Positions 57,299-64,000 of a DNA stretch of 64,000 nt are shown here, in pieces. Both the position numbers and the translations under genes were made by a program. A model generated the notes under the pieces. That model ran no database searches. It worked only from the letters and a program-made list of their open reading frames with translations, and had not been told where the DNA came from. This DNA comes from Gammaproteobacteria bacterium (GTDB lineage: Bacteria > Pseudomonadota > Gammaproteobacteria > Arenicellales > Arenicellaceae), in the NCBI GenBank assembly GCA_013002025.1, contig JABDKW010000001.1, positions 1-64,000 on the forward strand. Direction: 5' to 3'. How positions within the stretch are numbered: position 1 is the stretch's first letter; each line of letters opens with the position of its first letter.

Positions 57299-58231
57299 GT
57301 GAAAGTTTTATTATTAAAAGATAACACCGCGAAAAATGGTGTGTTTTGCCTCAGTGGCAAAAAGCTGGTCGTCATGGCAGGTCTGGTGATTGTTGTTTTG
57401 CCAATCATCCTTGGCCTTGCGAGCTATACGGTAATTGCCAAAATAGACCGGTCACTGAACCCGTTTATTGATCCGGACTACCGGGTTGCGGTTGAAACAA
57501 GGGTTGGCGAACAAGAACAGGAAATTGTCAAAACTCGCGAATATGTGCGCCAGCATATGGACGTTCTGGGCCGGCGCATCGGAAGTCTACAGGCCCAAGT
57601 GTCGCGTATTAATGCCGTGGAATTGAGAATAGCCGACGTATCTGGCATCGATTTGCAAGACTTTGATTTTGATCAGGACCCACCCATCGGTGGTAGTGCA
57701 GAGGACGAGGCCGATTCAGAACAAATTGATATCGAGAATGCGATTGTAGCCATTGAACGTGAGCTTTCATTACGCGAGTCTGAGATTGCGGCAATGGACT
57801 TCCTCTTGTCGCGCAAAAACCTGGAGTCTAAGCAGACACCGGCAGGTTGGCCCGTCAATGGTGGCTGGATCTCATCGAACTTTGGTTCAAGAATGCACCC
57901 GATGACCGGCAAAAAACAATTTCATCAGGGCGTGGATATTCCCGGTAAACTGGGTACTGAAGTGTTGGCCGTTGCCGATGGCGTTGTGACCCGTGCCACC
58001 AACAGTGGTAACTACGGCTGGGTCGTTGAAATTGATCATGGTGATAATTACACCACTTTGTATAGCCATAATCGTAAGAATCTGGTCAGCGAAGGCGAAA
58101 CCGTGGTGAAAGGCCAGGCGATCGCTGAAGTGGGTTCCACAGGCCGATCTACCGGGCCACACGTGCATTTTGAGGTGCTGAAAAAAAATCGCAACATTAA
58201 CCCGGTCAAATTTCTTTATAAGGAGGTTTGA
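57299..58231 (+). CDS. M23-family peptidoglycan endopeptidase, membrane-anchored
   Basis: 310 aa, GTG start after GGAGA. N-terminal membrane helix at about residues 23-46, a coiled-coil middle (QEQEIVKTREYVRQHMDVLGRRIGSLQAQVSRINAVELRIADV), and a C-terminal LytM domain with FHQGVDIPGKLGTEVLAVADGVV, NYGWVVEIDHGDNYTTLYSH and TGPHVHFEVLKK. The HxxxD and HxH zinc ligands are present, so it may be an active D,D-endopeptidase or an activator of amidases. Conserved upstream of secA. Confidence 0.92.
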   Translation: MKVLLLKDNTAKNGVFCLSGKKLVVMAGLVIVVLPIILGLASYTVIAKIDRSLNPFIDPDYRVAVETRVGEQEQEIVKTREYVRQHMDVLGRRIGSLQAQVSRINAVELRIADVSGIDLQDFDFDQDPPIGGSAEDEADSEQIDIENAIVAIERELSLRESEIAAMDFLLSRKNLESKQTPAGWPVNGGWISSNFGSRMHPMTGKKQFHQGVDIPGKLGTEVLAVADGVVTRATNSGNYGWVVEIDHGDNYTTLYSHNRKNLVSEGETVVKGQAIAEVGSTGRSTGPHVHFEVLKKNRNINPVKFLYKEV

Positions 58232-58254
58232 GCCGGATACTTATAGCGGCTTTG

Positions 58255-58277
58255 AAAGGGCGTTCGCGCCCTTTTTT
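58255..58277 (+). terminator. Rho-independent terminator after the M23 gene
   Basis: Stem AAAGGGCG (58255-58262) and CGCCCTTT (58267-58274) around a TTCG tetraloop, continuing into six T. It separates the peptidase from secA. Confidence 0.93.
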
Positions 58278-58364
58278 AGTGTCGCGCTTCCAAGCCGCGC
58301 CCATCTTCGGGTATGACCTGTCCGCGGCCAGATAGAAATCGGGCCAGTGACGCAAAACGCAACC

Positions 58365-58412
58365 TTGGAATTTTGCATATAAGCCTTATACTTCATTGAT
58401 TAGTCGATCAAT
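58365..58412 (+). promoter_or_regulatory. Predicted secA promoter with dyad at the start site
   Basis: TTGGAA (58365-58370), a 16-bp spacer, and TATACT (58387-58392). A perfect inverted repeat ATTGAT / ATCAAT (58395-58400 and 58407-58412) with a 6-nt loop covers the expected start near 58399, so it could be an operator or a 5'-end hairpin. No secM-like gene is in the leader. Confidence 0.6.
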
Positions 58413-58477
58413 ATCCAGCCATTACAGCACAACATCGCCAGCATGTTCTTGCTGCCTCAAGCCCTAGGGAATCTAAA

Positions 58478-61171
58478 GTGTTAAAAAAAATATTCGGTAG
58501 CCGTAATGATCGGTTGATCCGACAAATGACCAAACGGGTCAATAAAATTAATGCGCTGGAGCCACAGTTTCAGGCACTCAGCGATGCGGAGCTGCGCGCT
58601 AAAACAAGCGAATTTAAAACTCGCCTTGAGGATGGGGAATCATTAGACGATTTATTGCACGAGGCGTTTGCCGCGGTGCGGGAAGCCTCGGTCCGGTCAT
58701 TGGGGATGAGGCATTTCGATGTGCAATTAATCGGCGGCATGGTGTTGCACAGTGGCAAAATCGCGGAGATGCGCACCGGGGAGGGTAAGACGCTCATGGC
58801 TACGCTGGCCGCCTACCTGAACGCGCTGGCCGGCAGTGTACACGTCGTTACCGTAAACGATTATCTGGCTCGCCGCGACGCTGACTGGATGGCCAAGGTT
58901 TATAACTTTTTGGGGCTAACCGTAGGGGTGATTGTCTCGGGTCAGGAGACCGCAGATAAGCAAGCCGCCTATCAGAACGATATTGTCTACGGCACCAACA
59001 ATGAGTTTGGTTTTGACTATCTACGCGACAATATGGCGTTTTCGGTCGACCAGAAATCTCAACGCGATCTAACGTTCGCCATTGTTGATGAGGTTGACTC
59101 AATTCTGATTGACGAGGCCCGAACACCCTTAATTATCTCAGGCCCCGCTGATACAGCCGCCGACGTCTACGCCAAAATTGATACCATCGTGCCGCAATTG
59201 AAGCAGCAAATGGACAGCGAAGCTGAAGCCGGCGCAGAAGGCGACTTTACGGTTGATGAAAAATCCAAGCAGGCCTATCTAACGGAGCGCGGTCATGAGC
59301 GAGCCGAAGAGTTGATGGTGCGCAATGGCCTGATTGCGGCCGATGCCAGCTTATATGACGTCGCCAGTATTACTCTGCTGCACCACCTTTATGCCGCTAT
59401 TCGTGCCCACAAATTATTCCACCGCGATGTTGATTATGTGGTGCAGGATAATGAGGTGGTCATTGTTGACGAGTTCACAGGCCGCATGATGTCCGGTCGG
59501 CGTTGGTCTGATGGTCTGCATCAGGCCGTTGAAGCCAAGGAGAAGGTAGAAATACAGCGTGAGAACCAGACCCTTGCATCAATCACCTTCCAGAATTATT
59601 TTCGATTGTACGACAAGCTCTCAGGTATGACCGGTACGGCCGATACTGAGGCCGTCGAATTTCAGGAAATCTACAGTCTGGAAGTGGTCGTTATTCCGAC
59701 ACACAAGGATATGATTCGCCTGGATCAGGCCGATGTTATTTTCCGCACTATGCAGGAAAAATTTGACGCCATTGTCGAGGACGTACGTGAACGACATAAG
59801 GCTGGTCAGCCGGTGTTGCTTGGTACAGCCTCAATTGAAGTCTCCGAGTTGCTATCCAAAGAGTTCGACAAACACCGGATTAAGCACGAAGTTTTGAATG
59901 CCAAGCAGCACGAGCGCGAAGCAACAGTGATTGCCAAAGCCGGGCGCCCGGGCGCGGTGACCATCGCCACCAACATGGCGGGTCGCGGCACCGATATCGT
60001 ACTCGGGGGTAATCTGGACATGCGTCTTGCTGAGGTTGATAGCAGTGCCGCGCGCGATGAAATTGACAAGGCCTGGAAGAAAGATCATCAGCGTGTGTTG
60101 GATGCTGGCGGCCTGTATGTGGTTGGTACGGAGCGTCATGAATCACGACGCATAGATAACCAGTTGCGTGGCCGTTCCGGGCGTCAGGGTGATCCCGGTG
60201 AAACGCGCTTCTATCTGTCCATGGATGACAGTCTGATGCGTATTTTTGGCTCGGAGCGAATTTCCGGCATGATGCAGCGGGTTGGCATGGAAGAGGGCGA
60301 GGCAATCGAGAGTCGCCTGGTTTCGCGTGTTATCGAGAATGCGCAGCGTAAGGTCGAAGGACATAACTTTGACATCCGCAAGCAGTTACTGGAATACGAT
60401 GATGTTGCTAATGAGCAACGCAAGTTGGTGTATTCAGAGCGCAATGAACTGATGTCGACCGATGATGTATCGGAAAACGTCTCGGTAATGCGCGAAGAAG
60501 TAGTTGATCTGGTTGTGGATCGTTCGATTCCCCCGCAGAGCCTACCTGAGCAATGGGACATCGCCGCTCTGGAAGATGATTTGCGGCTTGAGTTCGGGCT
60601 GGACGTTCCGGTACAAACGTGGCTGGACGAAGATAAGTCTCTCTATGAAGAGACGCTTAGAGACCGAATTTTCGATGCAGTAGAAGAAGCCTATAAGGCC
60701 AAGGAAGCGAAGTACGGCGATGAAGTTATGCGCCATCTTGAGAAAGCCATTATGTTGCAGACTCTGGATACGCAGTGGAAAGAACATCTGGCGGAGATGG
60801 ATTATCTGCGCAAAGGTATTGGTCTGCGGGGCTATGCGCAGAAAAACCCCAAGCAGGAATACAAGCGCGAAGCGTTCGAAATGTTTACCAGTATGCTGGA
60901 CCGCGTGAAGGTCGAAGTGGTGACCATTCTCGCCAAAGTACAATTGCGGGAAGAATCCGAGATTTCGGATTTTGAGCAGCGGCAGCGACAGGCCGCTCAG
61001 CGCGACCTTGAAATGAAACATGCCAGCGCCAGCGCAACATCTGGGGCGGCTGATAGTCAAGCCGCGGAGTCTGGCACTTTCGTGCGTCAGCAGCCCAAAG
61101 TCGGCCGCAACGAACCGTGCCCCTGCGGGTCCGGCAAAAAATACAAGCAGTGCCACGGAAAGCTGGCCTAG
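58478..61171 (+). CDS. secA: Preprotein translocase ATPase SecA
   Basis: 897 aa motor that drives proteins through SecY. Start [12 protein letters not shown] by [16 protein letters not shown] is Walker A near residue 103, [19 protein letters not shown] is the DEAD region, [12 protein letters not shown] and [17 protein letters not shown] are helicase motifs of NBD2. The C-terminal zinc tail is [17 protein letters not shown], used for SecB binding. Length is normal. Confidence 0.98.
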   Translation: MLKKIFGSRNDRLIRQMTKRVNKINALEPQFQALSDAELRAKTSEFKTRLEDGESLDDLLHEAFAAVREASVRSLGMRHFDVQLIGGMVLHSGKIAEMRTGEGKTLMATLAAYLNALAGSVHVVTVNDYLARRDADWMAKVYNFLGLTVGVIVSGQETADKQAAYQNDIVYGTNNEFGFDYLRDNMAFSVDQKSQRDLTFAIVDEVDSILIDEARTPLIISGPADTAADVYAKIDTIVPQLKQQMDSEAEAGAEGDFTVDEKSKQAYLTERGHERAEELMVRNGLIAADASLYDVASITLLHHLYAAIRAHKLFHRDVDYVVQDNEVVIVDEFTGRMMSGRRWSDGLHQAVEAKEKVEIQRENQTLASITFQNYFRLYDKLSGMTGTADTEAVEFQEIYSLEVVVIPTHKDMIRLDQADVIFRTMQEKFDAIVEDVRERHKAGQPVLLGTASIEVSELLSKEFDKHRIKHEVLNAKQHEREATVIAKAGRPGAVTIATNMAGRGTDIVLGGNLDMRLAEVDSSAARDEIDKAWKKDHQRVLDAGGLYVVGTERHESRRIDNQLRGRSGRQGDPGETRFYLSMDDSLMRIFGSERISGMMQRVGMEEGEAIESRLVSRVIENAQRKVEGHNFDIRKQLLEYDDVANEQRKLVYSERNELMSTDDVSENVSVMREEVVDLVVDRSIPPQSLPEQWDIAALEDDLRLEFGLDVPVQTWLDEDKSLYEETLRDRIFDAVEEAYKAKEAKYGDEVMRHLEKAIMLQTLDTQWKEHLAEMDYLRKGIGLRGYAQKNPKQEYKREAFEMFTSMLDRVKVEVVTILAKVQLREESEISDFEQRQRQAAQRDLEMKHASASATSGAADSQAAESGTFVRQQPKVGRNEPCPCGSGKKYKQCHGKLA

Positions 61172-61188
61172 CTAGGGGCTAAAGCTCG

Positions 61189-62409
61189 ATGGCTGTTGGC
61201 ATTTCTGACGCGAAGGAATTATTACCCGTTGCCGGTGTAACACTGGCAACGGCCGCCGCCGGCATCCGTTATCAAGATCGCGATGATATGGCGTTGCTAC
61301 TGCTGGATGAGCGCGCCAATACGGCCGCAGTATTCACCCGCAATCGGTTTTGCGCGGCGCCGGTATTAGTCGCACAGCGCCATCTGGCTGCAGTACGCCC
61401 GCGTGCCCTGCTGATTAACTCAGGCAACGCCAATGCCGGCACCGGTTCGGCTGGTATGCAGGATGCTGAAGCCTGTTGTTCACAACTTGCTGGCTTGCTG
61501 GATATTGACCCCAATCAGGTGTTACCTTTTTCCACCGGCGTGATTGGTGAAGTGCTGCCTATGACGGCTATTAAGCGCGGCATCGCCGAGCTAAGTGGCC
61601 ATCTCGAGGCCGATAACTGGCTAGCCGCTGCACGTGCCATTATGACCACCGATACGGTTAGCAAAGGCGTCTCATGTCAATTCGATATGAATGGCGAGAC
61701 CATTACCATCACCGGTATTGCCAAGGGTTCGGGCATGATTTGCCCTAACATGGCGACCATGCTGAGTTATGTCGCGACCGATGCAGCAATCGAACAGCCG
61801 CTGCTGGACAAACTTCTGCAGCGCGCCTGCGATGCCAGCTTTAACCGCATCACCGTTGATGGCGATACCTCGACCAATGACGCGCTGGTGCTGGTGGCCA
61901 GCGGTGTGGTGGGCAAGACGATGCTTGAGCGTGCCGACCAGCCAGAAGCTGAATTGTTTTATCAACATCTGGAGCAGGTGCTGGTGACCTTGGCGACTGC
62001 CATTATCCGTGACGCCGAAGGCGCCACCAAGTTTGTCAAAGTCGAGGTCCAAGGTGCGCATTGTCCAGCCGATGCTATCGCCGTCGCCTACAGCGTGGCC
62101 CATTCGCCGCTGGTTAAAACGGCGCTGTTTGCCAGCGACCCCAACTGGGGCCGGATCCTGGCCGCCGTGGGTAAGGCTGACGTGAGTAAGCTGGACGTGG
62201 AGCGGGTCGATATCCAGATTAATGGCCAAGCGTTGCTAACCCAGGGGCAACCCAGCCCGGATTACAATGAAGCGCTTGGACAACAGCTGTTCGGTGAGGC
62301 GGAAATCGAAATTACTATAAATTTGAATCAAGGAGCTGGCCGCCACCACATTTGGACATCGGATTTGTCACAGGATTACGTCAGCATAAACGCCGATTAT
62401 CGCTCGTGA
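61189..62409 (+). CDS. argJ: Bifunctional glutamate N-acetyltransferase / N-acetylglutamate synthase ArgJ
   Basis: 406 aa self-cleaving enzyme. The cleavage region has KGSGMICPNMATMLSYV, with the nucleophilic Thr of NMAT-ML, near residue 190. Other signatures: LLINSGNANAGTG, DGDTSTNDALVLVASG and FVKVEVQGA. It recycles acetyl groups in ornithine synthesis. It lies 17 nt after secA; its TGA overlaps the mutT GTG (GTGA). Confidence 0.96.
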   Translation: MAVGISDAKELLPVAGVTLATAAAGIRYQDRDDMALLLLDERANTAAVFTRNRFCAAPVLVAQRHLAAVRPRALLINSGNANAGTGSAGMQDAEACCSQLAGLLDIDPNQVLPFSTGVIGEVLPMTAIKRGIAELSGHLEADNWLAAARAIMTTDTVSKGVSCQFDMNGETITITGIAKGSGMICPNMATMLSYVATDAAIEQPLLDKLLQRACDASFNRITVDGDTSTNDALVLVASGVVGKTMLERADQPEAELFYQHLEQVLVTLATAIIRDAEGATKFVKVEVQGAHCPADAIAVAYSVAHSPLVKTALFASDPNWGRILAAVGKADVSKLDVERVDIQINGQALLTQGQPSPDYNEALGQQLFGEAEIEITINLNQGAGRHHIWTSDLSQDYVSINADYRS

Positions 62410-62798
62410 AGCGTATTGATGTCGCCGTGGGCTTGTTGCTCGATGATCGCGGCCGGGTGTTAATCGGCCAGCGTACCGTGCAGGACCAATATTTCGCCAA
62501 GTGGGAGTTCCCCGGCGGCAAATTCGAAGCCGGTGAGACTGCCATGCAGGCCCTGGATCGGGAACTGCATGAAGAACTGGGTATCCAGAACCTCATCAGT
62601 ACACCGTGCATGGAGTTGCAGCACGACTATCCAGACCGTCGGGTACGATTGCATGTAATGCGAGTCAACTCTTATCAGGGAAAGGTGCAGGCCAAGGAGG
62701 GGCAGGCCTTACAGTGGTTACCGCTGGCGCAGTTGCAGGAGGTTGATTTGCTGGCTGGAAATCTGCCGATTGTTAATTATCTAATGCGAACAGCCTAG
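62406..62798 (+). CDS. mutT: 8-oxo-dGTP diphosphatase MutT
   Basis: 130 aa from GTG 62406 (MKRIDVAVGLLLDDRGRVLIGQR). The Nudix box is GGKFEAGETAMQALDRELHEELGI at residues 36-59, with FPGG before it. The C-terminus has LQWLPLAQLQEVDLLAGNLPIVNYL, typical of MutT. The frame is open upstream inside argJ, but the family start and GTGA coupling favour 62406. It removes oxidised nucleotides. Confidence 0.93.
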   Translation: MKRIDVAVGLLLDDRGRVLIGQRTVQDQYFAKWEFPGGKFEAGETAMQALDRELHEELGIQNLISTPCMELQHDYPDRRVRLHVMRVNSYQGKVQAKEGQALQWLPLAQLQEVDLLAGNLPIVNYLMRTA

Positions 62799-62828
62799 CA
62801 GCGGGCAACGAGGTTCGTATGGAGTTAG

Positions 62829-63443
62829 TTACTCGGCCGGGGCTTCCAAGCTAAACAACAGGTACTGCTGATGTAAATTTTCAGCCGCTGCCTGAGCATC
62901 CGCAATACTGCCGTCATTGCGGATCACATCATCCGCAAACGCCAACCGTTGCTGGTCGTCTATCTGGCTTTGCATTATGGCCATCACCTGCTCCCGTGTA
63001 AGGTCGCTGCGTTGCATCACGCGCTCAACACGGGTTTGTGTATCGGCGGTCACCACCAGAATTCGTTGCATCAGCGCGCTGAAATCAGTGTCCGCCACCA
63101 ACAGCGGCACCACAACGACGCAATAGGGGTAGGTCACGGCTGCGATTTGCCGTAGGCACGCAGCCCGAATAGCGGGGTGCGTAATGGCGTCTAATTTGCG
63201 TTTATTGTCTGCATCAGAGAATGCCAGAGTGCGCATCACATCGCGGTTTAATGATCCATCCTCCTGCAATATTTGCTCCCCGAACGTCTGCACCATTTGC
63301 GTCAATGCGGGTTGCCCGGGCGCCACGACCTCACGGGCTATCACATCGGTATCAATCACCGGCACTCCGAGGCCAGCAAAGTAATCTGAAACAACGGTTT
63401 TACCACTGCCGATGCCGCCGGTCAGGCCTACCACAAATGGCAT
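62829..63443 (-). CDS. coaE: Dephospho-CoA kinase
   Basis: 204 aa P-loop kinase. Walker A is GLTGGIGSGKT at residues 6-16; then VPVIDTDVIAREVVAPGQPAL, ITHPAIRA, VVVPLLVADTDF and RVMQRSDLTREQVMAIMQSQ. It makes the last step of coenzyme A synthesis. It overlaps pilD by 1 nt (TAATG), so the order is pilD-coaE on this strand, the classic pilus-cluster arrangement. Confidence 0.96.
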   Translation of the reverse strand: MPFVVGLTGGIGSGKTVVSDYFAGLGVPVIDTDVIAREVVAPGQPALTQMVQTFGEQILQEDGSLNRDVMRTLAFSDADNKRKLDAITHPAIRAACLRQIAAVTYPYCVVVVPLLVADTDFSALMQRILVVTADTQTRVERVMQRSDLTREQVMAIMQSQIDDQQRLAFADDVIRNDGSIADAQAAAENLHQQYLLFSLEAPAE

Positions 63444-64000
63444 TACAATCCGGCGGAGCGCAGATACATGGCGTTAATTTCATTGCCCCATAACATGGCG
63501 CACCAGCCGGCCAATGCAATGTAGGGGCCAAAGGGCATGGGCTTCTCGCGATTTAATTTGCCGGTCAGCATCAGGCTAAGCCCTGCGATGCTGCCAAGCA
63601 CCGTGGAAACCAAAATAATCTGCGGAAGTAATTGCCAGCCAAACCAGGCGCCCAGAAAAGCCAGCAACTTAAAGTCGCCATAGCCCATGCCCTCTTTGCC
63701 GGTGGCAATCTTAAAGAGGTGGAATACCAGCCACAAGGACAGGTACCCTGCCATCGCACCGATAATGGCGTCAACGGGCATTGCAAAGACCGGCACCAGG
63801 CTCAGGGCCAGACCCAGCCACACCAAGGGCAGCACAATTTCATCGGGTAGCAACTGATGGTCGAAATCAATAAACGACAATGCCACCAGCGCCCAGGTCA
63901 GAATGATGCCGGCAGCAGCCTGCATACCCCAGCCGAAATGATGCATCACCAATGCACTCAACAGACCGGTCAGTATTTCGACCAGTGGATAGCGCAGGGC
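63443..64000 (-). CDS. pilD: Prepilin peptidase PilD, C-terminal part (partial)
   Basis: The window ends within the gene; 185 codons are seen in frame and the reading frame is open beyond 64000 (ALRYPLVEILTGLLSALVM). The two catalytic Asp regions are LSFIDFDHQLLPDEIVLP and GYGDFKLLAFLGAWFGW (GxGD). About six hydrophobic segments. The enzyme cleaves and N-methylates type IV prepilins and pseudopilins. The missing N-terminal zinc-binding domain and usual pilB/pilC neighbours would lie outside the window. Confidence 0.94.
   Translation of the reverse strand, partial: ALRYPLVEILTGLLSALVMHHFGWGMQAAAGIILTWALVALSFIDFDHQLLPDEIVLPLVWLGLALSLVPVFAMPVDAIIGAMAGYLSLWLVFHLFKIATGKEGMGYGDFKLLAFLGAWFGWQLLPQIILVSTVLGSIAGLSLMLTGKLNREKPMPFGPYIALAGWCAMLWGNEINAMYLRSAGL

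Noticed and set aside
58278-58477. secM-like regulatory gene before secA
   Set aside because: No open frame of suitable length with a secretion signal or arrest motif in the 200-bp leader.
60542-61156. Minus-strand open frame opposite the secA 3' end
   Set aside because: Fully inside SecA, no start signal or domain; complement of a Glu/Lys-rich coding stretch.

Overview
This window is the conserved translation and cell-division backbone of a gammaproteobacterial chromosome. The gene order matches well-studied members such as Pseudomonas: tuf / S10-spc-alpha ribosomal operons; divergent ispB / rplU-rpmA; lpoA-yraN-gmhA(diaA)-BON divergent from rsmI; rnpB just upstream of mraZ; the full mraZ-to-ftsZ dcw cluster; then lpxC, dciA, an M23 peptidase, secA, argJ, mutT, coaE and pilD. 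LpxC, LpxD, the heptose genes and a MurE with the DNPR motif of meso-diaminopimelate enzymes indicate a Gram-negative envelope. I cannot assign a genus. I see no insertion sequence, prophage, CRISPR array or tRNA gene.

Layout. 1-14800: end of tuf, a 101-bp palindromic intergenic element, then rpsJ to rplQ (30 ribosomal, secretion and RNA polymerase genes) closed by a strong terminator. 14839-20664: a membrane-anchored glutamate-synthase-like FMN protein, ispB, rplU-rpmA with a second terminator, an orphan LuxR-type response regulator and cysG. 20696-28944: trpD2-like, pilT/pilU-like and lpxD genes; a HAD phosphatase and a Bcp peroxiredoxin; rppH overlapping a small penicillin-binding transpeptidase; and on the minus strand rfaE2, a BON lipoprotein and gmhA/diaA.

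29019-38190: yraN, lpoA, rsmI, then four genes lying between rsmI and rnpB (PBP4-type carboxypeptidase lipoprotein, Atm1-type ABC exporter, pyrD, glycosyltransferase), then RNase P RNA with a clear promoter. 38190-55329: a 0.54-kb leader with four 10-bp-phased MraZ boxes, followed by fifteen dcw genes, nearly all overlapping. 55683-64000: lpxC, dciA, M23 peptidase, secA, argJ, mutT, coaE and the 3' part of pilD.

The functional theme is growth: ribosome building, protein export (SecY, SecA), peptidoglycan synthesis and its regulators (LpoA, two PBPs, M23, dcw), and lipid A and heptose supply. I found no convincing undescribed multi-gene system. The most unusual features are the L21 fusion to a helix-hairpin-helix domain, the acidic insertion in L3, the palindromic element between tuf and rpsJ, the rppH-transpeptidase pair, and the four-gene block between rsmI and rnpB.
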